A stretch of 38,838 bases of DNA from Lachnospiraceae bacterium UBA6998 (GTDB taxonomy: Bacteria > Bacillota > Clostridia > Lachnospirales > Lachnospiraceae). Of the stretch, positions 8,753 through 15,547 are shown piece by piece. The notes beneath the pieces were generated by a model that worked only from the letters and a program-made list of their open reading frames with translations, made no database searches and was not told the origin of the DNA. A program made the position numbers and the translations under genes. Location of the stretch: positions 1 to 38,838 of the forward strand of contig DJXS01000091.1 in the NCBI GenBank assembly GCA_002448395.1, given 5' to 3'. Position 1 is the stretch's first letter, and each line of letters starts with the position of its first letter.

Positions 8753-8764
8753 GAAAAACACCTC

Positions 8765-9046
8765 TCAATCCCAAAAATCAACACAGAGTCCCGGATTTTC
8801 CTCACTGGCAGCTCTGCACACCTGGCGCATTGCTTCCATATACCTTGGCATCTTTTCACCGAATCCTGCACATCCGGTGAAGCAGATCAGGCAGTCTCCG
8901 CCGAATTCGGGTTCTGTAAGCACATCGTACAGCGCGTCCAGATTTCTCCCGTACCACTCCGGAACCGGAAGACCCTGCTCAATCCGGTCGTGAAGCTCCG
9001 TGCGGTTCTCCACTCCCGTCAGGTCTATATAGTAACTATTGCTCAT
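8765..9046 (-). CDS. Barstar-family ribonuclease inhibitor
   Basis: A 93-residue cytoplasmic protein of barstar size and pattern. The inhibitor helix is WYGRNLDALYDVL, keeping both acidic residues that contact the barnase active site (Asp37 and Asp41 here, equivalent to barstar Asp35 and Asp39). Tyr40 replaces the usual Trp. The gene directly follows a barnase homologue in the same operon, with a 30-base gap, so it is the expected immunity protein protecting the cell from its own RNase. Family assignment rests on the helix motif, the length and the partner gene. Binding to the neighbouring RNase is inferred. Confidence 0.9.
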   Translation of the reverse strand: MSNSYYIDLTGVENRTELHDRIEQGLPVPEWYGRNLDALYDVLTEPEFGGDCLICFTGCAGFGEKMPRYMEAMRQVCRAASEENPGLCVDFWD

Positions 9047-9076
9047 GATCAGCCGTTTCCTTTCCCTGATCTTCTT

Positions 9077-9688
9077 TTAATACAGCTGCGTAAATGATTT
9101 GTAATGGTCATCCGTGTAATATATTCTTCCGTCATCAGAATATATAATCCGCTTCGCGCCTCTGCTCTTCTTACCCAGTGTATCTATATCACATTCTCTG
9201 TATTTTCCCTCCGGCAGGACCCCTTCGTAATTGCCGAAATAATTGCCGCCGATGCACTTCCCCGGCGCGAACGGCTCCAGAGATCCCCCTGACCAGCCCA
9301 GTTTCTGTGCTTCCTTCTTGGTGATAAAGTTGGAGGGCAGCTTTCCAAATGTGTGAATATACAGCGCAACGTCATCCTTCGTCGTGTAACTGCCGTATTC
9401 GTCGATGGCCGCTGTCTGTACAGATTCCTCTTCTTCCTCCGGCTGCTCTTCCTCCTCAGCATATACGCTGTCCTGAAAGTCATCATCGTCATAGAGGATC
9501 AGTTCCTGGCCTTCGTCCCCGGCTTTCCCGGTATCCTGCGATGCCTGTGCCTCTGAAACAGTACTGTGCAGTGCTGCAGAATTGTCCTGCTCTCCGGCTC
9601 CGGCTTTACGGCACCCGGTCAGAAGGCTGAGCGCAAGCACCGCCGCCAGCAGCAGAACCAGCCACAAGCTCCTCTTCCTCTTCTTCAT
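9077..9688 (-). CDS. Lipoprotein barnase-like ribonuclease
   Basis: A 203-residue two-part protein. Residues 1-26 form a lipoprotein signal (KKRKRS, hydrophobic stretch, LLTGC with Cys26). Residues 27-100 are a flexible, strongly acidic linker with runs of Asp and Glu. Residues 101-203 are a barnase domain: HTFGKLPSNFITKKEAQKLG, APGKCIGGNYF and TDDHYKSFTQLY. All four barnase catalytic positions are kept: Lys116, Glu165, Arg180 and His195. It should be an RNA endonuclease tethered outside the membrane, or released after processing. ATG 9688 has a GGAGGG site. It starts 12 bases after a cell-wall hydrolase gene and precedes its barstar. Free secreted barnases lack such an anchor and linker. Confidence 0.93.
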   Translation of the reverse strand: MKKRKRSLWLVLLLAAVLALSLLTGCRKAGAGEQDNSAALHSTVSEAQASQDTGKAGDEGQELILYDDDDFQDSVYAEEEEQPEEEEESVQTAAIDEYGSYTTKDDVALYIHTFGKLPSNFITKKEAQKLGWSGGSLEPFAPGKCIGGNYFGNYEGVLPEGKYRECDIDTLGKKSRGAKRIIYSDDGRIYYTDDHYKSFTQLY

Positions 9689-9700
9689 GACAGCCCTCCG

Positions 9701-10828
9701 TTAGTCAAAGATCCTGCGGATCCCCGCGATCGTCCTGTAATCGGCTCTCTCACTGATCTTAATGCCGTCCCTGCTGTTGGATGCGTGAACGATCCTTCCG
9801 TCCCCAAGATAAATTGCTACATGTCCGTAATAGCAGATGATATCGCCCGCCTTCGCCTCTGCGAGGGATGCGACGCTCTTGCCCTTGGTCCGAATCGCCG
9901 CGTCGTAATGCGGAAGGCTTACGCCGAAGTTGCGGTAGACCAGCATTACAAATCCTGAGCAATCCGTTCCCTTGGTGAGGCTGTTTCCTCCGTACACATA
10001 AGGGTTTCCGACGAACTGCAGCGCATATGCCGCCACCATTTCACCCTTAGTCTTCACTGTCTCTGTCTTGGTGCTCTCCGCTGCCGCGGCACTGACATCC
10101 TGCGTCTTCTCTTCATCGAGGACGCCGTTATTGTCAAAATAGTACTTCTTCCCGCTCAGTGTGAGCCAGCCGGTCTGTGCGGCCCCGCTGCCTGTCAGAT
10201 AATATGTCTTGCCGCCGGTCTTCAGCCAGCCGGTCTTCATTGCTCCGGCCGCTGTCAGATAGTACAGGCTGTTATTGTCCTTCACCCAGCCGGTCATCAT
10301 ATGACCTTCGGATGCCATATAGTACCACAGTCCCTTGATCTTCAGCCAGCCGGTCTTCATTGCTCCGGTGCTGTCCAGATAATACCATTTGCCGCTGACC
10401 TTCGCCCAACCGGTCTTCATAGCCCCGTTCGTCCCCAGATAGTACCAGGTATTGCTGACATTTACCCAGCCGGTCTTCATAGCCCCGTTCGTTCCCAGAC
10501 GATACCACTTATTATCGTCCTTCACCCAGCCGGTCCTCATCTTTCCGTCTGTTCCAAGGTAATACCAGGTGCCGCCTGATTTCAGCCAGCCCGTGACAGC
10601 CTTTCCGCCGCGTACGTAGTACCAGGCTCCGCTCCTGTAATGCCATCCGTTTCCGAGGCTCCGGAATTCTCCCGCGAGGTCAGCGTAAGACGCGCCCTCT
10701 GTCATGGCACTGCCGGTCCTGGCTGAATCCGCTGCCGGAATTGTTCCCGCCGCAGCCGCCTGTACGGGCATTGCCGCCGATGACAGGATCAGGACCATTC
10801 CTAAAATTGCTGCAAATCTGATTTTCAT
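9701..10828 (-). CDS. Secreted cell-wall hydrolase: signal peptide, cell-wall-binding repeats, NlpC/P60 domain
   Basis: A 375-residue exported protein. Residues 1-25 are a Sec signal peptide with an AxA-like cleavage zone. Residues about 60-250 contain nine or ten aromatic repeats of roughly 20 residues (pattern TGW...WYYLGTNGAMK) of the CW_1/choline-binding type, which anchor proteins to wall polymers. Residues about 260-375 are an NlpC/P60 cysteine peptidase domain with TDCSGF (Cys), GHVAIYLG (His) and HASN (third polar residue). It probably cleaves peptide stems of peptidoglycan. It leads the operon with the lipoprotein barnase, barstar and phosphatase. Its gene follows an intergenic region with a TGTTATACT extended -10 on the minus strand. 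Confidence 0.93.
   Translation of the reverse strand: MKIRFAAILGMVLILSSAAMPVQAAAAGTIPAADSARTGSAMTEGASYADLAGEFRSLGNGWHYRSGAWYYVRGGKAVTGWLKSGGTWYYLGTDGKMRTGWVKDDNKWYRLGTNGAMKTGWVNVSNTWYYLGTNGAMKTGWAKVSGKWYYLDSTGAMKTGWLKIKGLWYYMASEGHMMTGWVKDNNSLYYLTAAGAMKTGWLKTGGKTYYLTGSGAAQTGWLTLSGKKYYFDNNGVLDEEKTQDVSAAAAESTKTETVKTKGEMVAAYALQFVGNPYVYGGNSLTKGTDCSGFVMLVYRNFGVSLPHYDAAIRTKGKSVASLAEAKAGDIICYYGHVAIYLGDGRIVHASNSRDGIKISERADYRTIAGIRRIFD
10100..10650 (-). repeat. In-gene tandem repeats coding for cell-wall-binding modules
   Basis: Repeats of about 60 bp inside the NlpC/P60 gene, each coding for a TGW...YY module. Several neighbouring copies are nearly identical at DNA level (the units around 10380-10500), which suggests recent duplication and possible copy-number variation. 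Confidence 0.85.
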
Positions 10829-10845
10829 AATATACTCTCCGTATT

Positions 10846-10891
10846 GTCCGTTTACGGACCTTCATTTTAATCATTTACAAAGAGTATAACA
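10846..10891 (-). promoter_or_regulatory. Probable promoter and small dyad of the NlpC/P60-barnase operon
   Basis: On the minus strand TGTTATACT is an extended -10 (10883-10891). GTCCGT-TT-ACGGAC (10846-10859) is a 6-bp-arm dyad between it and the ribosome binding site. No clear -35. Confidence 0.4.
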
Positions 10892-10937
10892 TATTCGTAA
10901 CAATTTTAGAAACATTTTGTAATTTAAAAGAAATATT

Positions 10938-11342
10938 TTATTTTCTGGTCACAAACCATCTCTGATTTTCCTCATAGAACAGATTCACCTCCTGTCCCTC
11001 CACCATACAGGTATACATGAGTCCCATGCCGCCCGCCTTGCGGCTGGCGCGGCGCTCACATCTCTTCACCCGGTCGATCATATACTTTCTTCCGTCCTCC
11101 CATGTGATCCTGCAGGGCCTTAAGAATCCTTCCCGTGTAAACTCCGCAAGCACGTCCACATAGACCTTCGCCGGATTGACCTCAAAGCCGTCCCCTTCCC
11201 CGTCGCTGTAGATCCTGATCGCGCCTCCGCCTTCGGGATCCCTCTTCTCCTTATTGCCGCGTTCTCCGTTCAGTCTCCTGGCCGGCTGCATTCCGTAACT
11301 GTGCAGGGCATCCCTGCTGATATTCGTATCTGTGTGAGGCAT
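10938..11342 (-). CDS. Small conserved protein linked to the Y-family polymerase
   Basis: A 134-residue soluble protein. The N-terminal 45 residues look disordered (many Arg, Asn, Glu and Gly). The C-terminal part is compact: ITWEDGRKYMIDRVKRCERR, a KAGGMGLMYTCMVEGQ segment and a final YEENQRWFV. Small proteins with this ending are commonly found next to DNA polymerase IV genes in Clostridia, and this one lies directly downstream of dinB in the same direction. I do not know its biochemical role; an accessory function in lesion bypass is inference. ATG 11342 follows GGGAGGGACAG. A block of degenerate 22-bp repeats separates it from dinB. Confidence 0.75.
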   Translation of the reverse strand: MPHTDTNISRDALHSYGMQPARRLNGERGNKEKRDPEGGGAIRIYSDGEGDGFEVNPAKVYVDVLAEFTREGFLRPCRITWEDGRKYMIDRVKRCERRASRKAGGMGLMYTCMVEGQEVNLFYEENQRWFVTRK

Positions 11343-11403
11343 TTGTCTGTCCCTCCCGTCTCAGATTCCTGTGTACTGCTGTACCCGCTTATCCGCTCTT
11401 GTC

Positions 11404-11455
11404 CTCTCTTATGCTCTCTTATCCTTATTTATTTCCTCTCTTATCCTCATTTATT
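11404..11455. repeat. Degenerate 22-bp tandem repeats between dinB and its companion gene
   Basis: CTCTCTTATCCTTATTTATT (11414-11433) recurs at 11436-11455 with one change, and a partial copy starts at 11404. On the transcribed minus strand the repeats read as purine-rich GGATAAGAGAG blocks. Function unknown. Confidence 0.7.
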
Positions 11456-11460
11456 GCGCG

Positions 11461-12723
11461 TCACACTCCGCTCCTGTTTCCCCGCTCGAAATACCCGTGC
11501 GGGTGAACAATGTGCGTCTCTGCGTCATCCGCCGACAGCTTCGTATCTATGTGCATGAGTCCCCTGCGCACTGCCTGAAACCCGAACCTGTCCCGGATCT
11601 CGTCCACCGCAAGGTCCGCCTTAAGCTGCTTCTCTCTCCACTCCGGGCTTGTGAAAAGGCTGATCTGGTACGGGTGATCTTCCGTCATCAGATGGCTGAC
11701 CCTGACCCCGATGCTGCGGACCGGTCTCTCCCAGCCGTAGTTCTCCCTGAAGAGCCTCACAGCCTCCCGGGCGATCTCCTCGGAGATATTGGTGGGCACA
11801 TCCACCTTGTGCTGTCTTGAAAACCCCTGAAGATCCCCGTCCCTTACACTGATCTCAACCACATCTCCCGCAAAGCCGTGTCTGCGCAGTCTGGAAGCCA
11901 CGCTCTCTGCCAGCATGTATATGACCATCTTCACATCCTGGTCCGTAGTAAGGTCCCGCGGCGTAGTCGTACTGTTCCCGATACTCTTTACCGGCACTTC
12001 GCTGCGGTCAGCGGCCACCGGTGTCTGATCCTCTCCTCTGGCAAAAGCGGAAAGGACCAGGCCGATCTTCCCGAAGACGCTCTGAAGAAAGAGCGGGTCC
12101 GTCCTGGCAAGGTCCCCGATCGTCAGGATCCCGTATCTGTAAAGCTTGCGCCGGGTCGCGCTCCCCACAAAGAGCAGGTCCGATACCGGGCTTTCCCAAA
12201 CGATATGTCTGTAATTGTCCCTGTCGATCACCGTGATGGCGTCCGGCTTTCTGTAATCCGATCCGAACTTGGCAAAGACCTTGTTCCAGCTGACGCCTAT
12301 GCTCACCGTGATCCCGAGTTCCCGGCGGACCCTGTCCGAGATCCGCGCCGCCAGCTCAGGGCCGCTCCCGAGGCATTCCCCGCTCCGGGTGCAGTCGATC
12401 CAGCACTCGTCGAGTCCGTATGGTTCCACCAGATCCGAGTATTCCCTGTAGATCTCCCTTGCCTGCTCCGAAAAGCGCAGATACAGGTCCATCCTGGGCG
12501 GCAGGATGATAAGCCCGGGACAGGCCTGTCTGGCCTGCCACAGGGCCTCTCCCGTCTTCACCCCTGCCCTCTTCGCTATGTAATTGGCTGTCAGGATGAT
12601 CCCGTGCCTCTGCTCCGGGTCCCCTCCGACTGCCAGCGGTCTTCCGGCCAGTTCAGGGTGGTGGAGCATCTCCACGCTGGCGTAGAAGCAGTTGCAGTCC
12701 GAGTGCAGTATCACTCTCTCCAT
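11461..12723 (-). CDS. dinB: Y-family DNA polymerase (DNA polymerase IV / UmuC-like)
   Basis: A 420-residue error-prone translesion polymerase. Catalytic acids are visible as Asp9 in LHSDCNCFYASVE and Asp105-Glu106 in GLDECWID. The finger and palm segments ILTANYIAKRAGVKTGEA and ISIGVS-type core (TVSIGVSWNKVFAK) are intact. The helix-hairpin-helix thumb is followed by a little finger with NSTTTPRDL. QISLF near residue 350 is a good beta-clamp-binding motif. The gene starts at ATG 12723 and is transcribed from a consensus promoter whose spacer holds a LexA box. It diverges from an XRE/ImmA gene pair, and a small companion gene lies downstream. Confidence 0.95.
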   Translation of the reverse strand: MERVILHSDCNCFYASVEMLHHPELAGRPLAVGGDPEQRHGIILTANYIAKRAGVKTGEALWQARQACPGLIILPPRMDLYLRFSEQAREIYREYSDLVEPYGLDECWIDCTRSGECLGSGPELAARISDRVRRELGITVSIGVSWNKVFAKFGSDYRKPDAITVIDRDNYRHIVWESPVSDLLFVGSATRRKLYRYGILTIGDLARTDPLFLQSVFGKIGLVLSAFARGEDQTPVAADRSEVPVKSIGNSTTTPRDLTTDQDVKMVIYMLAESVASRLRRHGFAGDVVEISVRDGDLQGFSRQHKVDVPTNISEEIAREAVRLFRENYGWERPVRSIGVRVSHLMTEDHPYQISLFTSPEWREKQLKADLAVDEIRDRFGFQAVRRGLMHIDTKLSADDAETHIVHPHGYFERGNRSGV

Positions 12724-12776
12724 AGTCCTGCTCCTGTTCCGGAATCAGATCATGGATCCTTCTCCTGATGCATCTG

Positions 12777-12804
12777 AATTTCCTTTCATGCATTTTAATT
12801 TCCT
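12777..12804. promoter_or_regulatory. Two AATTTCCT sites in the dinB leader
   Basis: AATTTCCT occurs at 12777-12784 and 12797-12804, 20 bp apart (about two helical turns), between the dinB -10 and its start codon. The same octamer forms the inverted repeat at 12888-12904 by the XRE gene promoter. Confidence 0.55.
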
Positions 12805-12813
12805 CTTGCAAAC

Positions 12814-12842
12814 AGTATATTTCGAACGTATATTCGTGTCAA
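12814..12842 (-). promoter_or_regulatory. dinB promoter with LexA (SOS) box in the spacer
   Basis: On the minus strand TTGACA (12837-12842), exactly 17 bp, then TATACT (12814-12819). The spacer contains CGAACGTATATTCG (12823-12836, plus-strand reading), which matches the Firmicutes LexA pattern CGAAC-N4-GTTCG with one mismatch. Repressor bound here would block RNA polymerase directly. Confidence 0.85.
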
Positions 12843-12856
12843 GGGGGTTTTTCGTG

Positions 12857-12904
12857 TTGACAGGTCCGGAAACCGCGGATACAATTAAGGAAATTAAATT
12901 TCCT
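12857..12904 (+). promoter_or_regulatory. XRE-ImmA promoter with autoregulatory-type operator
   Basis: TTGACA (12857-12862), 17 bp, TACAAT (12880-12885) is a near-consensus promoter. AGGAAATT-A-AATTTCCT (12888-12904) is a perfect 17-bp inverted repeat covering the expected transcription start, as for a self-repressing XRE regulator. Confidence 0.7.
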
Positions 12905-12963
12905 CTCATGTGTTTTTTGACGTCCGCAGCAGGTCTGCGGCCGGAATGAAGGAGAAAGGTGAC

Positions 12964-13410
12964 ATGACTTTCGGAGAAAAGGTAAGAGAGCTGAGGATCA
13001 GGAACGGATATTCCCAGGAGCGGCTTGCCGAAATGACCGGCGTGACCAAGCGCACCGTGCGCAACTGGGAAACAGAGGGGAAATATCCCCGCAGCCAGGC
13101 GCTCTACGCAAGGCTTGCCTCTGCCCTGGGCTGCAACGAGGAGTACCTCAGAGGTGAACAGGAACTGTTCCTGACCCGGGCCGCGGAGGTTTACGGGACA
13201 AGGGGGCAGCAGCAGGCGCAGGCGTTTTTGGACAGCACGCGCGCCATGTTTGCCGGCGGCGATCTTTCACCCGAAGATATCGACATGATCGGGAAGCACT
13301 TTATGGAGATGTTCTGGGAAGCCAAGGAGAACGCGAAGAAATATACGCCCGCGAAGTATAAGGGCGCGGCAGGCGAAGGCAGCGCCGCACAGAACGGCGT
13401 CGATCTCTGA
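12964..13410 (+). CDS. XRE-family transcriptional regulator (ImmR-like)
   Basis: A 148-residue protein. An N-terminal Cro/C1-type helix-turn-helix spans residues 4-60 (KVRELRIRNGYSQERLAEM, then TKRTVRNWETEGKYPRS). A C-terminal region, predicted helical, follows. I prefer ATG 12964 over ATG 12946 because an AAGGAG site lies upstream of 12964. The next gene encodes an ImmA/IrrE metalloprotease 16 bases downstream, the layout of ImmR-ImmA and DdrO-IrrE pairs in which the protease inactivates the repressor. It diverges from dinB, and an AGGAAATT dyad sits on its own promoter. The targets are inferred to be its own promoter and dinB. Confidence 0.9.
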   Translation: MTFGEKVRELRIRNGYSQERLAEMTGVTKRTVRNWETEGKYPRSQALYARLASALGCNEEYLRGEQELFLTRAAEVYGTRGQQQAQAFLDSTRAMFAGGDLSPEDIDMIGKHFMEMFWEAKENAKKYTPAKYKGAAGEGSAAQNGVDL

Positions 13411-13426
13411 AGGAGGAGTTTTTCGG

Positions 13427-13945
13427 ATGAGCAGGCTTTATGTCTATCAGAAAATTGAGAAGCTGGTCCGAAGGCACGGGACCCGGGATCCCTTTGAACT
13501 GCTCGATGCCATGCACGTGCAGGTCCGTTTCTATTTTGACCTGCACAGCACCAAGGGATTTTCGCGCTATTTCCTGCGGCAGTATTTTGTCGGGATCAAT
13601 GGAAACCTCCCCGGGGAAGAACAGCGGATCGTCGCGGCCCACGAGCTGGGCCATATTGTGCTGCACGCGCAGGCACTTAAAAGTTCCCCGCTCTTTGACA
13701 CGGCTGTCTATGACAAGCGCAGCGGCACGGAATATGAGGCCAATCTGTTCGCGGCGGATCTCCTTCTGCGGGATGAAGACGTAATGGAGGCGGCGGGAAA
13801 GCCGGAGACGGATCTTGAAAGCCTGTGCCTTTCTCTTGGCACGACGCCGGGACTCATGAATTTCAAGCTCCGCAGCATGTACAGGAGGGGGCTTGGAATC
13901 CCCCTCTTCGCCGAATGCGACAGCCGTTTTCTCGCGCGGCAGTAA
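13427..13945 (+). CDS. ImmA/IrrE-family zinc metallopeptidase
   Basis: A 172-residue protein with the zincin motif AHELGHIVLH (His72, Glu73, His76) and a downstream glutamate in TEYEANLFAADLLL, which supplies the third zinc ligand in this family. Length is typical for ImmA. Known relatives cleave a partner XRE repressor after DNA damage or a peptide signal. The adjacent upstream XRE gene is the obvious substrate. An AGGAGG site precedes the ATG. No signal peptide or membrane segment, so cytoplasmic. No integrase or conjugation genes are nearby, although many ImmA genes belong to mobile elements. Confidence 0.93.
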   Translation: MSRLYVYQKIEKLVRRHGTRDPFELLDAMHVQVRFYFDLHSTKGFSRYFLRQYFVGINGNLPGEEQRIVAAHELGHIVLHAQALKSSPLFDTAVYDKRSGTEYEANLFAADLLLRDEDVMEAAGKPETDLESLCLSLGTTPGLMNFKLRSMYRRGLGIPLFAECDSRFLARQ

Positions 13946-13968
13946 ATGTGTTATTTCTGTGATTTCAT

Positions 13969-14027
13969 TTGCTATGCATTCCCGACTGATGGTATACTTC
14001 CACTGGAACCAGGAACAGCACTGTTCC
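13969..14027 (+). promoter_or_regulatory. Pantothenate/CoA operon promoter with operator-like dyad
   Basis: TTGCTA (13969-13974) and an extended -10 TGGTATACT (hexamer 13993-13998) are followed by GGAACAG-CA-CTGTTCC (14012-14027), a perfect dyad covering about +7 to +22. The GAAC-N6-GTTC spacing is too wide for a LexA box. Confidence 0.55.
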
Positions 14028-14075
14028 ATTGTATTGTATCCGCGCAAGGCGGAATAATAACAAGGAGTACGACAA

Positions 14076-14723
14076 ATGAACAACAAGAAAGACACACGTT
14101 ACATGGTAACCCTTGCCCTGATGGCTGCGATCGTGATTCTGCTGGCAAATACACCGCTTGGCATGATCCAGCTTCCTATCATCAAGGCGACTACGGTCCA
14201 CATCCCCGTTATCATCGGATCCATTGTACTGGGTCCCGCAGCCGGAGCTTTTCTGGGCGCTGTTTTCGGGGTCTGCTCTATGATCAGTAATACGCAGGCT
14301 CCCACTCTTCTCTCTTTTGCCTTTTCCCCTTTCCTTAGTACAACCGGCCTCATCGGCGTAATAAAGGCCCTTTGGGTCAGCATCGGCTGCCGCGTCATGA
14401 TCGGCGTTGTATCCGGCTGGGTCTCTGTCGCCCTTAAAAAGCTCAGTGTCCCTGCGGCGGTGCGTCTCGCGGTCACCGGCTTTATCGGCTCCATGACCAA
14501 TACAGTTTTTGTTATGGGCAGTATTTATCTGCTCTTTGCGCAGCAGTACGCTGAGGTCAAGAATGTGGGAATGGAAGCAGTCTTCGGCCTGGTTATGGGA
14601 ACAGTTGCCGCCTCAGGCGTCCCGGAAGCGATTGCAGCCGCTATCCTCGTCACAGCCATTACAGGCGGCCTGATGAAGTCCGGCGTGCTTCGGCAGAACA
14701 CTGTTTTGGCCGGTTCCCATTAA
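14076..14723 (+). CDS. panT: ECF transporter S component, probably for pantothenate
   Basis: A 215-residue integral membrane protein with about six hydrophobic segments, for example VTLALMAAIVILLANTPLG, VIIGSIVLGPAAGAFLGAVFG and the C-terminal MGTVAASGVPEAIAAAILV. This size and pattern fit the substrate-binding S subunit of energy-coupling-factor vitamin importers. It would use shared ECF A/A'/T subunits encoded elsewhere. It is the first gene of an operon with coaX and coaBC, so pantothenate is the likely substrate, as for known PanT. The substrate is inferred from context. The start has an AAGGAG site. Confidence 0.82.
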   Translation: MNNKKDTRYMVTLALMAAIVILLANTPLGMIQLPIIKATTVHIPVIIGSIVLGPAAGAFLGAVFGVCSMISNTQAPTLLSFAFSPFLSTTGLIGVIKALWVSIGCRVMIGVVSGWVSVALKKLSVPAAVRLAVTGFIGSMTNTVFVMGSIYLLFAQQYAEVKNVGMEAVFGLVMGTVAASGVPEAIAAAILVTAITGGLMKSGVLRQNTVLAGSH

Positions 14724-14750
14724 GCATTTATATAATCACGGAGGTGCAGC

Positions 14751-15515
14751 ATGCTTTTCGCTATTGACATCGGCAACACAAATATGGTGATCGGGTGTAT
14801 AGACGGGGATAAGATCCTCTTCTCCGAGCGGCTCTCCACTGACCACAGCAAGACCGCGCTTGAATACGCCCTTGCTTTCAAGAATGTCCTGGATCTTCAC
14901 GGCATCGACCGCACAGGCATCACGGGTGCGATCATTGCCTCTGTAGTTCCGCCGATCACAGCCATAATGACCGAGGCGCTGGGCAAGATCATGTCCTGCA
15001 ATGTCAAGATAGTGGGACCCGGCCTCAGGAACGGCCTCAAGATCTGCATGGATAATCCGGCGCAGGTCGGCGCTGACCTGATCGTCGCCGCTGTGGCGGG
15101 TGTCCGGGATTATCCCTGCCCTCTGATCCTGATCGATATGGGAACTGCGACAACTATTACTGTTGTCGACAAGGATAAGAATTACCGCGGCGGCATGATC
15201 CTTCCGGGCCTGCGGGTCTCCCTGGATTCCCTCACTTCCAGGACCTCCCAGCTCCCCAGGATCAGCCTGGATCCTCCCAAGCGCCTCATAGGCACCAACA
15301 CCAATGACTGCATGAAGAGCGGCATCCTCTACGGAAGTGCCTCCATGCTCGACGGAATGATTGAGCGCATCGAAGATGAGATCGGAATGAAGACGACAGT
15401 CGTCGCCACCGGCGGACTGGCCAATGCCATCGTTCCTTTGTGCAAGCACGAGATCATTCCGGATGATGATCTTCTTCTTCGCGGTCTTCGCTACATTTAC
15501 GAGAGAAACAGCTGA
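14751..15515 (+). CDS. coaX: Type III pantothenate kinase
   Basis: Phosphorylates pantothenate, the first step of CoA synthesis, in the cytoplasm. The 254-residue length is standard. The ASKHA-fold signatures are present: FAIDIGNTNMVIG at the N-terminus (phosphate loop, Asp6), GADLIVAAVAG in the middle, and IDMGTATTITVVDKD (phosphate-2 motif) followed by GGMILPGL. GATGG-like VVATGGLA near the end completes the ATP site. It starts 28 bases after the S component and is followed by coaBC after 32 bases, so the three genes form one transport-plus-synthesis operon. Type III kinases are not feedback-inhibited by CoA (family knowledge). Confidence 0.96.
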   Translation: MLFAIDIGNTNMVIGCIDGDKILFSERLSTDHSKTALEYALAFKNVLDLHGIDRTGITGAIIASVVPPITAIMTEALGKIMSCNVKIVGPGLRNGLKICMDNPAQVGADLIVAAVAGVRDYPCPLILIDMGTATTITVVDKDKNYRGGMILPGLRVSLDSLTSRTSQLPRISLDPPKRLIGTNTNDCMKSGILYGSASMLDGMIERIEDEIGMKTTVVATGGLANAIVPLCKHEIIPDDDLLLRGLRYIYERNS

Positions 15516-15547
15516 CCGCATCTCTTTGTAAGGAAGGAGCAACTACT

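Noticed and set aside
12964..13945. XRE-ImmA pair as the remnant of a prophage or conjugative element
   Set aside because: No integrase, excisionase, attachment repeats, relaxase or structural genes in the flanks, and the pair is tightly organised with dinB. A distant origin in such an element cannot be excluded.
13427..14095. A 264-residue minus-strand frame overlapping immA (13301-14095)
   Set aside because: Antisense of XRE and ImmA coding sequence; no motif, no ribosome binding site.
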